A stretch of DNA of 41,247 nt from Streptomyces yangpuensis (GCF_001005295.1 NZ_LBMK01000002.1:698470-739716); one strand, 5' to 3'. Counted from the stretch's first letter, positions 17,657-25,869 are shown. Numbers and translations: made by a program. Notes: generated by a model from the letters alone, not told the origin.

Positions 17657-19393
17657 TTGATAAAGAGGGTCCAGTTCACGCGGTTCAAGCAGTTCAACCA
17701 GTCAACATTCACTTTTAGCCCCTCAAGCGTCACCTTCCTTGCGGGCGGAAATAACTCCGGAAAGTCGTCCATTCTGCACGGTTTGGCAGTTTGGGAGTTC
17801 TGCAAGATTGCATCCCTGATGGAGCGAGGGGAGGACGCATTCCTTGCTGTGGCTGAGGGGCGCCAAGGGTTCGGGCTCGGGGATGACGAATTCTCGCCGA
17901 TCAACGTCCCGTCCCTCAAGCATCTGTGGACGAACCTGAAGACTGCCAAGGGGGAATCAGACCCTGACGGCTACACGTTGAAAATTCGCTGCGAGTGGGA
18001 TGATGCGAACGAAGAGAAGCACCTAGAGTTCGCGCTCTCTCTTGCGAATGATCGACTCTTCATTAAACCCACTTCCAGTAATCTTGATGCTGGAGATCGA
18101 GTCCCAACAGCGGCACTGCTTCCCCCATTTGCAGGAATTGCCGCCAGGGAGGCCAGGATCGTAGGCGCCTTGCGGCGTCGGCGGATCGGGGAGGGCTTGG
18201 CTGGTGCCGTTCTGCGGAATCTCCTTCTTGAAATGCATCAGGTTAACCTGAGGGAGCGCGAGAAGCTGCGGCAGGGCAAGTCGAAGATTGCCGACAATGA
18301 CCTACGTCGCCTTCGCGAATCGGACCCCTGGGAGCTCCTTCAGGATGCCCTGAGGAATACGTTCTCCGCCGAGCTCGTCATCGGAGAGTTCCGGGAGGAA
18401 TACCACTCGTATATCAATGTGCAGGTCTCAAAGGGGGATGTGGACGGCTACAAACTCACGCGATGGCCCAGGTATAACCCCCGAGACCTGATGGTAGAGG
18501 GGAGTGGCTTCTTGCAGTGGCTGAGCGTCTTTACCCTTGCTACCGCTGACGATGTAGACGTCCTACTGCTGGACGAACCGGACGCCCATCTGCACCCGAC
18601 CCTCCAGGCTCAGATGGTGGATCAGCTGGAAGAACTCGCGAATCGAACCGGAAAGCAAGTCCTGCTTGCCACGCACTCGACTGAAATTCTTCGGAATGTC
18701 AGTCATGAAAGAATCTTTCAGGTGAGGAAGCAAGGGGCGGGCTACCTGACGAGGGACGAGCAGAGGGTAGGTCTTCTAGCTGGCATCGGGTCAGACTATG
18801 CACCCCGTTTGGACCGTGTACGCAAAACTAAGAGGATCCTCTTCGTTGAAGGATCCTCCGATATTCCCATCCTGAAGAAATTTGCGGAGATCCTGGGAAT
18901 TAAGTGGCATGAGGACTGGATTCCCTGGCAAACGACAGCCCCGCACAAGGAGAGGGCGCACGTCTTCAAGGCGCTGTCTGAAGAGGTGAGTGGTCTGATT
19001 GCCTACAGTTTGAGGGATCGTGATGACGAGGCCATCGCATCTGTAGGGGATCTTCTTGAAGAGAAGGGGTACGGAGCTCCCCCCGGCTTCAATGCTAGAA
19101 AATGGCGGAGGCGTTATATTGAGGGCTACCTGATTAATCCTCGTGCCATTGCCGAAGTTGCAGGGATTTCGGAGGAAGAGGTGTCGTCCCGACTTCGTGA
19201 CGAGTTCGCCTACGCGATTGGTCCGACTTTCCAGAAGTCTGCGGCGCCGGCTGCGATTCTTGACATGCGGGCCAAGGAGGTGCTCGGAGCATTCAAGGTC
19301 TCTGCCCACGCAGTTGCTGGATCCTTCCGGCCTGAGGAAGTGTGTGACGACATTGCGACCCTCCTTCGGCAGCTGGATTCTGATGCAGGTTGA
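17657..19393 (+). CDS. AAA ATPase-TOPRIM nuclease (OLD/PARIS-like defence protein)
   Basis: A 578-residue protein. The TTG at 17657 follows CGGAGAG. The N-terminal ABC/SMC-type ATPase has Walker A GGNNSGKSS (about residue 30-38), a signature-like GSGFLQWLSVF, Walker B VDVLLLDEPDAHLHP (about 305) and H-loop LLATHSTEIL. The C-terminal part is TOPRIM-like: ILFVEGSSDIPILKKF (Glu near 397) and SLRDRDDEA (acidic DxD near 455). This is the plan of OLD nucleases and of AriA-AriB (PARIS) proteins, which sense or cut nucleic acid during phage infection. No UvrD-like helicase follows, so it is not a Gabija pair. A/T-rich codons contrast with the chromosome. It is the first cargo gene inside the left end of the transposon. 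The defence role is inferred. Confidence 0.82.
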   Translation: MIKRVQFTRFKQFNQSTFTFSPSSVTFLAGGNNSGKSSILHGLAVWEFCKIASLMERGEDAFLAVAEGRQGFGLGDDEFSPINVPSLKHLWTNLKTAKGESDPDGYTLKIRCEWDDANEEKHLEFALSLANDRLFIKPTSSNLDAGDRVPTAALLPPFAGIAAREARIVGALRRRRIGEGLAGAVLRNLLLEMHQVNLREREKLRQGKSKIADNDLRRLRESDPWELLQDALRNTFSAELVIGEFREEYHSYINVQVSKGDVDGYKLTRWPRYNPRDLMVEGSGFLQWLSVFTLATADDVDVLLLDEPDAHLHPTLQAQMVDQLEELANRTGKQVLLATHSTEILRNVSHERIFQVRKQGAGYLTRDEQRVGLLAGIGSDYAPRLDRVRKTKRILFVEGSSDIPILKKFAEILGIKWHEDWIPWQTTAPHKERAHVFKALSEEVSGLIAYSLRDRDDEAIASVGDLLEEKGYGAPPGFNARKWRRRYIEGYLINPRAIAEVAGISEEEVSSRLRDEFAYAIGPTFQKSAAPAAILDMRAKEVLGAFKVSAHAVAGSFRPEEVCDDIATLLRQLDSDAG

Positions 19394-19553
19394 GGGTGCC
19401 GCTAATTCTCCCTGAGAAGTGATCCGCTCGGTAGGCTGCGGTGCCCAAGCAGCAGCCTGATCGCCTTGCTGTTGCATCGCGACCGGCCGTTGGTTGAATT
19501 GCTGAGATTCTTTGCCATTGACTCCACTCCCAAGCGTGATGCAAGGTCAGCGG

Positions 19554-20372
19554 ATGGATTCTGAAGCTGTGTCGCGGAGCCGTGACGATGTCTGGGTGAA
19601 GGTCTTGAGGTCCTATCCCTTGTCGGCGGAGGAGCGGCCCTCGATGGCGCCGTTGCTGAGGGCGGCCAGGGAGGAGCCGGTGCTGCGTGCGATGTACCCG
19701 TGGATCTCGGTGCAGCAGCTCAGCTTTTCACTCTCGGATGATTGGGAAGATTGGGGCCACGCGCCTCTTCCAGCTCTTTTTGCTCGCCCGGATGCGTACT
19801 GGGTAGTGGATAGTCCCGCCAGCGGAAGCCGGGTTGAGCTGGAGACGACCGACCCGGCCGAGGCAGTCGCTTTCTTTGCCCGCCGACTGGAAGAGCGGCA
19901 GGTCGGTCCGTCGCCCGAGGTCGGCGGCTGGTGTGCCGAGGTGGAGGAAACGCTGGATGCGGCCGGCTGGTATCCCGGCCGGGTCGTGGACACGGCGGGG
20001 TGGCGCGAGCGCCTGGAAGCCGAAGGCTTTCGCATGCATCCCGCCGCAGAGAAGTTTCTGCGTGAGTTCGGCGGGCTGGCTGTTGGCTATGGCGGCCCCG
20101 GGATCACCCGGGCTCGGGAGCCCTTCGAGTTCGACCCGTTGCTGGCCCTGGGAGAGGACGACCGGTTCGGTGAGTGGGGAGAGATCATCGGGCGCTGCCT
20201 CTTCCCGCTAGGCGAGCTCGATCACGGCCGCTCGTTTCTCGGCCTGGACGAGCAGGGAGAGCTGTATGTCGTCGACAGCGGGTTGGCCCGGTTCGGTCGA
20301 ATGCCGGACGCCATGGTGAACCTTGCCCTCGGTGTGATGCCGGTCAGGATGCCGGACCCTGCTCAACCTTGA
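19554..20372 (+). CDS. SUKH-3 domain immunity-type protein
   Basis: A 272-residue protein from ATG 19554 (AAGG 7 bp upstream; an in-frame ATG at 19539 and a longer frame from 19512 also exist). The C-terminal half shows the SUKH-3 pattern: VEETLDAAGWYPGR, WRERLEAEGFRMHPAAEKFLREFGGL, PFEFDPLLALGEDDRFGEW, GRCLFPLGELDHG and LDEQGELYVVDSGL. The N-terminal half (about 110 residues, VLRAMYPWISVQQLSFSLSDDWEDW) is a separate domain that recalls DUF6193-type regions, a weak call. SUKH proteins usually neutralise polymorphic toxins. No toxin gene lies beside it, so it may be an orphan immunity gene or part of the defence cargo. Confidence 0.8.
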   Translation: MDSEAVSRSRDDVWVKVLRSYPLSAEERPSMAPLLRAAREEPVLRAMYPWISVQQLSFSLSDDWEDWGHAPLPALFARPDAYWVVDSPASGSRVELETTDPAEAVAFFARRLEERQVGPSPEVGGWCAEVEETLDAAGWYPGRVVDTAGWRERLEAEGFRMHPAAEKFLREFGGLAVGYGGPGITRAREPFEFDPLLALGEDDRFGEWGEIIGRCLFPLGELDHGRSFLGLDEQGELYVVDSGLARFGRMPDAMVNLALGVMPVRMPDPAQP

Positions 20373-20398
20373 GTCCGACAGGCAGCGTGGGCTCCGCA

Positions 20399-20543
20399 TC
20401 AGGATTGGTGAGTGCCTGCTGACAGATCGAGTTGAAACGGTGGGCCGTCGATGGGTGGCGTCCAGCCGCGGGTGAGGGCGAGCTGGATGACGCGGGCGAC
20501 ATCCGAGGGTAGGACGGGTTGGGTTGGCCGACTCAACCAGTTG
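20399..20543 (-). pseudogene. C-terminal remnant of a hypothetical gene, cut by an IS630-type element
   Basis: The minus-strand frame ending at TGA (20401-20399) reads NWLSRPTQPVLPSDVARVIQ followed by LALTRGWTPPIDGPPFQLDL, a coherent C-terminus of a kind common in Streptomyces hypothetical proteins (valine/arginine helix, then GW, then GPPF). Upstream the frame runs straight into transposase sequence, so the rest of the gene is missing. I cannot name the parent gene. Confidence 0.5.
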
Positions 20544-21115
20544 CCCGGGTGGGCCTGGTTCGTCGGTCTCGACGAGGCCGGATCTCCATGACGCCGCCGC
20601 AGACAAAGACCTGGTCACAGCGCGGCCGGACCTCGGTGGTGTGGGTCCGTGGCCGTTCCCACAGGCGGATATCCATCACTGCGCTGACCTGCTACAAACC
20701 CGGGCAACGGTCGAGGCTGATGTACCGGCCACGCCGGGACGACGGCCGGCGCGACGGACGCAAGAGCTTCTCCCGGCGCGACTACCAAGACCTGCTGCCC
20801 GCCGCCTCCCGCAGGTCGGCGGCCCGATCGTGCCCATCTGGGACAACCTCAACGTCCACAAGGCCGCCGACCTGCGGGAGTTCGCGGAAGCCCGGGACTG
20901 GCTGACGATCTACCACCTGCCGCCCCACGCACCGGACCTCAACCCCGTCGAAGGGGATCTGGTCCCTCCTGCGACGCGGCTGGCTCTCCAACGTCGCCTT
21001 CAGCACTCCTGAGTACCTCGTCCAGCGCATCCGGCGCGGCTTACGGCGCATCCACTGCGGCGACCTCATGGACGGCTGCCTCGCCGAGACCGGCCAGACC
21101 ATCAGACTCAGATGA
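20544..21115 (+). pseudogene. IS630-family transposase, truncated and frameshifted
   Basis: Segments in three frames line up as one DDE transposase C-terminal part: PGWAWFVGLDEAGS (20544), then MTPPQTKTWSQRGRTSVVWVRGRSHRRISI..CYKPGQRSRL (from 20588), then GGPIVPIWDNLNVHKAADLR...IYHLPPHAPDLNPVEG (about 20818), then IWSLLRRGWLSNVAFSTPEYLVQRIRRGLRRI...LDGCLAETGQ-like to a TGA at 21115. Frame changes occur near 20587, 20815 and 20957. The DEAG, DNLNVH and NPVEG motifs carry the catalytic acids of this family. The 5' third is absent. It is not functional. Confidence 0.85.
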
Positions 21116-21150
21116 GCAACGACACGACACCACGAGTTCAGCCTTCAGTA
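20544..21150 (+). mobile_element. IS630-family remnant (3' part and right end)
   Basis: Holds the broken transposase (20544-21115) and a terminal repeat at 21124-21150 (ACGACACCACGAGTTCA then GCCTTCAGTA). The left part of the element is missing. A second, inverted copy lies at 24105-24650. Confidence 0.75.
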
Positions 21151-21157
21151 GACAGTT

Positions 21158-22354
21158 CTATTCCTCGTCATCCTGAGACTGGCGTTCTTGTTGTGGCCGT
21201 AGCCCCTCCATAAAGGCACGAATCGTGGTCTCGTACGGTTCGTACGCGAAGGCACCGCCGGGCGGGCGAAGCGAGATCAAGTCATGTGCCACGACGAGAA
21301 GCGAAAGCAACAGCCGGTTCACATCCGAGGACGAAACGTCAGAGTGCAGCCCCTTATTGCTCAGGCTGTCCAGCTTATCAATCCGCTTTCCCAAATCCTC
21401 GACGTTCGCGACGAGTAGTTCTCGCGTGGTGTCAGAGGTGACGTTTTCCGCGACGTATGCCCAGAGGCGATTCCGGTACTCGGCCCGGCCGACTCTTTTC
21501 CCGTTTACCTTTTCTTCACGTGGAGGATAGAGACAGTCCGCAAGTTTTTCGGTGAACCGCCGGCAGGACAACGACACATGCGCCAGCTCTTCCGCCGTCT
21601 CGTGGCCCTCAAACGCCTTGATGGCCGCATGCAGCCGTTGAGTGAGGGTCGGGTCCAGGTCTGAGCAGCGCATCAGGGTTTCACCCAGTGCGGATGAGAA
21701 CTGGCCGTGAAGCAGTTCATCCGCCTCGCCGAGTCTGCGAAAGTGCTGCATGTTGTCGTACGGATCAAAGATAGTCTCCCGTACGCCGGAGTCCTCCCAG
21801 TGAACGGAGGAGAAGAGACTGGAAGCCTCCCACTCGCGATATTCCACATGATCTCGATTGTCCTCGACTTCCAACTCATATCCTCTATGAAACAAGTAGA
21901 GTGAGTTTTCGAAGATCCGAAACCTGCTCGGGATACCCTTCAGGAACACCGCCCAGTGTTCCGAAATTTCCGGACGAATTTGCACTGCCCCCAGGTACCA
22001 CTCCCTGTCCTTCAGCCGGATGTGCATGGCGCGAGCGTCCGACGGAGTCAGAGATTCCACGACCATCCCTGCGATATCAAATGACTTGATGTGCTTGGCA
22101 AGGTCCGGCCCTAGGAACGTGCTCCAGACTGCCCAGTGCTCGCCGAGAACGCTGTTTGCTGCAGCTTCAGTGCTGCCCACCTCTTGGGCAAGCTGCCGCA
22201 GTGGGAGAGTTCCCGTGGAAAAGCGGGCATGGCGCCTATGCCGTGGAGCGGATTCCATGAATGTTCGCACCAGGGATTCCCTCATGGTGAGCCATCCCCA
22301 GGTTCCGGCCTCCGGCGAGCTCCAACCTTCGTTGATCAGAAAGCAGACTCTCAC
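21158..22354 (-). CDS. Hypothetical protein with helical HEPN-like C-terminal region (defence module, gene 2)
   Basis: A 398-residue protein, not recognised. The GTG at 22354 gives the longest product; an ATG at 22285 (MRESLVRTFMESAPRHRRH) is an alternative. The N-terminal 200 residues look alpha/beta, with ISEHWAVFLKGIPSRFRIFENSLYLFHRGYELEVED. The C-terminal 150 are helical (AIKAFEGHETAEELAHVSLSCRRFTEKLADCLYP ... LGKRIDKLDSLSNKGLHSDVSSSDVNRLLLSLLVVAHDLISL), with an NKGLHSDVS turn often seen in HEPN-like or abortive-infection domains, though the usual RxxxxH is not intact. It lies 84 bp downstream of the next gene on the same strand, likely cotranscribed. Low G+C marks it as acquired. No signal peptide or membrane helix. 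Confidence 0.75.
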   Translation of the reverse strand: MRVCFLINEGWSSPEAGTWGWLTMRESLVRTFMESAPRHRRHARFSTGTLPLRQLAQEVGSTEAAANSVLGEHWAVWSTFLGPDLAKHIKSFDIAGMVVESLTPSDARAMHIRLKDREWYLGAVQIRPEISEHWAVFLKGIPSRFRIFENSLYLFHRGYELEVEDNRDHVEYREWEASSLFSSVHWEDSGVRETIFDPYDNMQHFRRLGEADELLHGQFSSALGETLMRCSDLDPTLTQRLHAAIKAFEGHETAEELAHVSLSCRRFTEKLADCLYPPREEKVNGKRVGRAEYRNRLWAYVAENVTSDTTRELLVANVEDLGKRIDKLDSLSNKGLHSDVSSSDVNRLLLSLLVVAHDLISLRPPGGAFAYEPYETTIRAFMEGLRPQQERQSQDDEE

Positions 22355-22438
22355 TCATCCCCCAATGACTGATTTCAACAGAACGCTCCGTCTCCCTGCG
22401 GCTGGGACTTCAGGCCATTCAGGCCAACCGCGTACGAC

Positions 22439-24058
22439 TCACTGTTCGCCGCTCGGCATCGTGAAAGTGCCCAGATTGTTAACGAGTTCGGTCGCTCTTA
22501 CGAGCAGGTCTGAGAACGCTTGAGCGAGGCCTTTCTCGTCAAGAGAGAAGTGCTCGGCAGCTCGCTGGTAGTCCCTCCCCTTCACGTGAGCCGGCCCGCT
22601 GCGTAGACCGTTGAGATTACGTAGCAATGTGATGAGTTCCTGCCGGTCGGGAAACCCAATCCCATCTAGGTACTTCTGAAACTTCGTAATGCCCTTTTCG
22701 TTCTGCTCGACCGTGATGTGCTTGGCGATCTCGCGTTCATTCAACCGCTCGACGAGAACCTTCGACAGCGACATGACCTGGTCGTCGAACTCTCGCTGGT
22801 TCTCGCTCGCAGGTACGTGCAGGGTTGCCCAGTAGTGCTCATCTTCCGGCTTGAGCGGCTTGAACAGATCCCAGCCAAAACGCTCACGCCAGCCGTCACG
22901 GAAACGCCCGTACGAGGCTTTGAAGGCAAGCGCTGGTTCGTCAGCAGCGGCCCATTCACCCAGGATGCCGCGCCGGTACGCAACGTCGCTCACGCCTCCG
23001 TCAGGCACGACATTGAAGCTCTTCCAGTAGAGCTGTTCCTTGTGAGACAGCTTCCCGAGGTCGCCCAGGTAGACGACTACGTAGTCCCGATGGTTATTGT
23101 CGAGTCGCAAGCCCCAGTACCCACCGCAGTAAATGTGACTGTCTTCAACTCGGTACTTCGCCGGGTCGCTGTAGTACTTGGCCATGACAGCCTTGTTGAA
23201 GAAGACGGGTGTCAAGTAGTGAGGCGAACCAGGATTCTTGCCGAAGTAGTTTGCCAACTCTTCCTCGTCGCAGGTGTAGAGGATGTTGCCCCCCTCCTCG
23301 TCCACCCCGATGACGAACTCCTCGTACTGCTGGTCGCTACGGTCCCTCACCCATGAAGGGAGTGGGTTGCCGGAACCGTTGACAACCTTCTTTCCCGTGA
23401 GACGAGCCATGGTGCGGCGGGCAGGATCGGTGATGCCGGGGAGCATGTCTACCCACCGGACGTACCGATAGTTCGCCTCCTGCTCGTCCACGTTCTGCTT
23501 TTCAAGCCCAAGCTCGTCCAGCGTCTTCGAGGACCAGCGGTCGAACTCGAAGAAGAGCAGCATCACCATGCCGCGGGCTGCCAAATATTCCTTGAGGTAC
23601 TTCGACCGAACCTGGACCTTCTGCGGCGCCATACGGACAACTTCTACGTCGTCACCGTTGTCGTCCAGGGCGATGAAGACACCCTTCTTTCGGTCCTCGT
23701 AGAGGTTGTGGAAATGCCTGAATTCCTCGGACAGCTCAAGATAGGACGGCTTCAGGCCATGGAAATCGCGGTCGATAATGAACGGCTCGACCCCGTCGTC
23801 ACTGCCGAAGCGGTGGTACTCATGCTGACCGTCACCGTAGAACGAGAAGCCGGGCATCCCGTGACCGATAAGTAGATCCCACGAGGTGTTGGCAAGGCAT
23901 CTTTCCAGAACCTCGGGACGAGCGAGCGTGCAGTAGTAGCTTGCCTCCTCGCGTTCACCCTTTGTGAACTCATAGACGGTGATCCATGGCTCTATGCCGA
24001 GCCTGTTGACGACGTACTCGAGACGGTCAGAGAATTCAAGAGGGGACTGGGCGGTCAT
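22439..24058 (-). CDS. Hypothetical protein with C-terminal HEPN-type RxxxxH motif (defence module, gene 1)
   Basis: A 539-residue cytoplasmic protein, not recognised. It starts MTAQSPLEFSDRLEYVVNRLG at ATG 24058 with no Shine-Dalgarno but a good -10 six bases upstream. The large N-terminal region (about 1-420) is rich in aromatic and acidic residues (GHGMPGFSFYGDGQHEYHRFG, VMLLFFEFDRWSSKTLDELG, EEFVIGVDEEGGNILYTCDEEELANYFG, DSHIYCGGYWGLRLDNNHRDYVVVYLGDLGKLS). The C-terminal 110 residues are helical and contain LRNLNGLRSGPAHVKGRDYQRA, where RSGPAH fits the HEPN RNase motif Rx4-6H. By analogy it could be an abortive-infection RNase with a sensor-like N-terminus; this is inference. It is bracketed with the next gene by two broken IS630 copies. 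Confidence 0.75.
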   Translation of the reverse strand: MTAQSPLEFSDRLEYVVNRLGIEPWITVYEFTKGEREEASYYCTLARPEVLERCLANTSWDLLIGHGMPGFSFYGDGQHEYHRFGSDDGVEPFIIDRDFHGLKPSYLELSEEFRHFHNLYEDRKKGVFIALDDNGDDVEVVRMAPQKVQVRSKYLKEYLAARGMVMLLFFEFDRWSSKTLDELGLEKQNVDEQEANYRYVRWVDMLPGITDPARRTMARLTGKKVVNGSGNPLPSWVRDRSDQQYEEFVIGVDEEGGNILYTCDEEELANYFGKNPGSPHYLTPVFFNKAVMAKYYSDPAKYRVEDSHIYCGGYWGLRLDNNHRDYVVVYLGDLGKLSHKEQLYWKSFNVVPDGGVSDVAYRRGILGEWAAADEPALAFKASYGRFRDGWRERFGWDLFKPLKPEDEHYWATLHVPASENQREFDDQVMSLSKVLVERLNEREIAKHITVEQNEKGITKFQKYLDGIGFPDRQELITLLRNLNGLRSGPAHVKGRDYQRAAEHFSLDEKGLAQAFSDLLVRATELVNNLGTFTMPSGEQ

Positions 24059-24070
24059 GTGCGAATTTTA
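24059..24070 (-). promoter_or_regulatory. -10 element for a leaderless transcript of the 539-residue gene
   Basis: Minus-strand TAAAAT (24070-24065) ends 6 nt before the ATG at 24058, the spacing that places transcription start at the A of the start codon. No ribosome site is present. The -35 region is weak (CTGTCC at 18-bp spacing). Confidence 0.5.
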
Positions 24071-24104
24071 TCCCAACTCTATGTATCCGGACAGTGCTTT
24101 TCCG

Positions 24105-24360
24105 TAGTGCCACTGACCAGCCCCGGTGTGGGCGCGATCGGGCCGCCGCTGCTGGTGTGCGGCGGTCAGCAGGAGTCGCGCCAGGAGAAGCTCTTGCGTC
24201 CGTCGTGCCGGCCGTCGTCCCAGCGTGGCCGGATCAGCCTCGATCGGTGGCCGGGTTTGTAGCAGGTCGGCGCGGTGATGGATATCGACCTGTGGGAACG
24301 GCCACGGACCCGCACCACCGGGGTCCGGCCGCGCTGTGACCAGGTCTTTGCCTGCACTGC
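24105..24360 (-). pseudogene. IS630-family transposase fragment
   Basis: Minus-strand reading AKTWSQRGRTPVVRVRGRSH then RSISITAPTCYKPGHRSRLI and DGRHDGRKSFSWRD matches the same block of the plus-strand copy at 20588-20780. A frame change follows, with LLTAAHQQ and GGPIAPTPG, and the homology ends. No catalytic region is complete. Confidence 0.75.
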
Positions 24361-24650
24361 TTCTGGCTGAGCCTCGGCAGCGACGCTGGCCCCTGCGATC
24401 GCAGATCTCGTGGGCTGCTCTCGCTCCCTCCCCGCTGCCATTGCTGCACAGATCGGACACGGATCCGCAGGTCCTTGGCGATCCCCGCACTCGCCTTACA
24501 TACGCTCCGCCGCCTGGAACCCGTACACCTTCGCGGAACCGCTGGCGTTCGGCGGTCAGCCCGCCCCCTTGTGGATACCGCATGCCCCGGTGATACCGGA
24601 GCAGACGACCAGCCGTCAGCCCCTACGACACCACGAGTTCAAACTCAGTA
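24105..24650 (-). mobile_element. IS630-family remnant (second, inverted copy)
   Basis: Carries transposase fragments (24105-24360) and an outer terminal repeat at 24625-24650 (ACGACACCACGAGTTCA then AACTCAGTA). The first 17 bases are identical to 21124-21140, as expected if this is the left end of an inverted copy. The 265 bp between fragment and end are decayed and hold nothing else I can read. Confidence 0.65.
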
Positions 24651-24680
24651 AGGGGGGAACGATGCTTCCAGCTCTGCGTC

Positions 24681-24704
24681 GACGCCCTCGCGGCGTCCCT
24701 TTTA
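24681..24704 (+). terminator. Possible terminator next to tniQ
   Basis: GACGCC (24681-24686) pairs with GGCGTC (24692-24697) around CTCGC, followed by CCTTTT on the plus strand. It faces away from tniQ, so it would shield tniQ from rightward transcription. Confidence 0.4.
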
Positions 24705-25865
24705 TGATTCTTCATGGGCAGTTCTCAATGCGAGGAGGTAGTGCCCGAACTCGGCTCTTTCGAGTGCCGTCTCAACTCGGAATGCTGCATCAAAGCGCCT
24801 GGTTCGCTCGATGGCCTCGTCGATCCGTTCGTACTTCTGTCTCCACTCACGTGCGATGACGGGTCGGATGTGATTGTGCCGAAGTAGTGTGGATCCAACT
24901 CGGCGGTTGCTGGCAAAATGGAACCCGCTGTTGAGGTCCCGTTTCAGTTGCGTCTCACTGGCAGGTGGGACGATGCCGGTCGACCGGGCAGGTGAGTGCG
25001 TCCTAATGGGTCGAGAGGGCGGGCGCCAGGCGAACGCGTCGCTCCAGTGGGCGATGGCATCGCTGGCTCCCGGGTCGTCACTGTAGGGATATGTGATGCG
25101 GCGGCTTATTTCCTCGAAGAAGCGATCGCGGCCGGGGTGTCTCTGATCGGCAGCCCGTCGCCAATAGGGGGAGGCTAGGAGGATAGCGATCCCTACGGCC
25201 TGCGGATATACAGCGGCGAAGAGCTTGGATGTGCTGTAGTTGAGGTAGGCAAATCCTACTTCTTCGTCGGGTGGGATCAGGATGAGTGCCCGGGCCTCCC
25301 AGATGTGTCGGATGTCGGTTGCTTCTGAACGCGACGGGCTGTTCCAGATATGTCCACAGATTATGAAGCCCGTCAGCACAGCATCGAATGTGAGTGCCCA
25401 GCCACGTCGGTGCATGAGACGCAGGTGGCGTCGTTGGGCGTTGACGACAGCGGGGAGAAGGCTCAGATCAGCGGCATTGCCGTTGATGTCAGGTGGGCCG
25501 ATCCAGGTGCGATGCCGTAAGCAGACGTATCGATGATGCGGTAGGAGCCGAGTAACCACGCCGCCTGGGTACTTGGCGTCGCACAGATGGCATCCGACTT
25601 GCGGCTGGTGGCGGAACATCGCCCAGTTGGGCTGCGGATCGCGAAGTTCAGGCATAGCGCCGGCGAGGTCGTGGATGTCGCGGCCGGTGAGGGCAGCCAG
25701 CTTTTCTGGAACGACAACGCGGCGCATGCCTCCGGATGCCTCTCGTCGGGTGACCTGAACCCACAGATGGCTGATGTCGAGGCCGTGGATGGTGGCCAGG
25801 CGGCTGATGTAGGAGGCGGCAATCTCGTGGCGAGCGGGCGGGACAGGATCAGGCAGACGACGCAT
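24702..25865 (-). CDS. tniQ: TniQ-family transposon target-selection protein
   Basis: A 387-residue protein. ATG 25865 lies 4 bp after the tniB stop, so it is the last gene of the transposition operon. TniQ/TnsD proteins choose the insertion site by binding DNA or a guide complex and recruiting the AAA regulator. The N-terminus RRLPDPVPPARHEIAASYISRLATIHGL is the TniQ signature, and a zinc-finger-like CHLCDAKYPGG...HHRYVCLRH (CxxC...CxxH) follows at about 93-120. The C-terminal part has a basic helical region (RRVGSTLLRHNHIRPVIAREW) that could contact DNA. The length is between short TniQ and long TnsD forms. No CRISPR or Cas gene is nearby. The insertion next to lon may reflect its specificity. 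Confidence 0.87.
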   Translation of the reverse strand: MRRLPDPVPPARHEIAASYISRLATIHGLDISHLWVQVTRREASGGMRRVVVPEKLAALTGRDIHDLAGAMPELRDPQPNWAMFRHQPQVGCHLCDAKYPGGVVTRLLPHHRYVCLRHRTWIGPPDINGNAADLSLLPAVVNAQRRHLRLMHRRGWALTFDAVLTGFIICGHIWNSPSRSEATDIRHIWEARALILIPPDEEVGFAYLNYSTSKLFAAVYPQAVGIAILLASPYWRRAADQRHPGRDRFFEEISRRITYPYSDDPGASDAIAHWSDAFAWRPPSRPIRTHSPARSTGIVPPASETQLKRDLNSGFHFASNRRVGSTLLRHNHIRPVIAREWRQKYERIDEAIERTRRFDAAFRVETALERAEFGHYLLALRTAHEES

Positions 25866-25869
25866 GAGG

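Noticed and set aside
17388..17660. Small open frames between the transposon left end and the AAA-TOPRIM gene
   Set aside because: No ribosome site, no recognisable motif, and they cover the presumed transposase-binding region.
17657..20372. Gabija-type (GajA-GajB) system
   Set aside because: The gene after the AAA-TOPRIM protein is a SUKH-3 protein, not a UvrD-like helicase.
20544..24650. Active composite transposon made of two IS630 copies
   Set aside because: Both transposases are truncated or frameshifted and each element lacks one end, so no copy can act now.
24361..24680. Open frames upstream of the minus-strand IS630 fragment
   Set aside because: They read as decayed 5' transposase sequence and the element end; no coherent protein.
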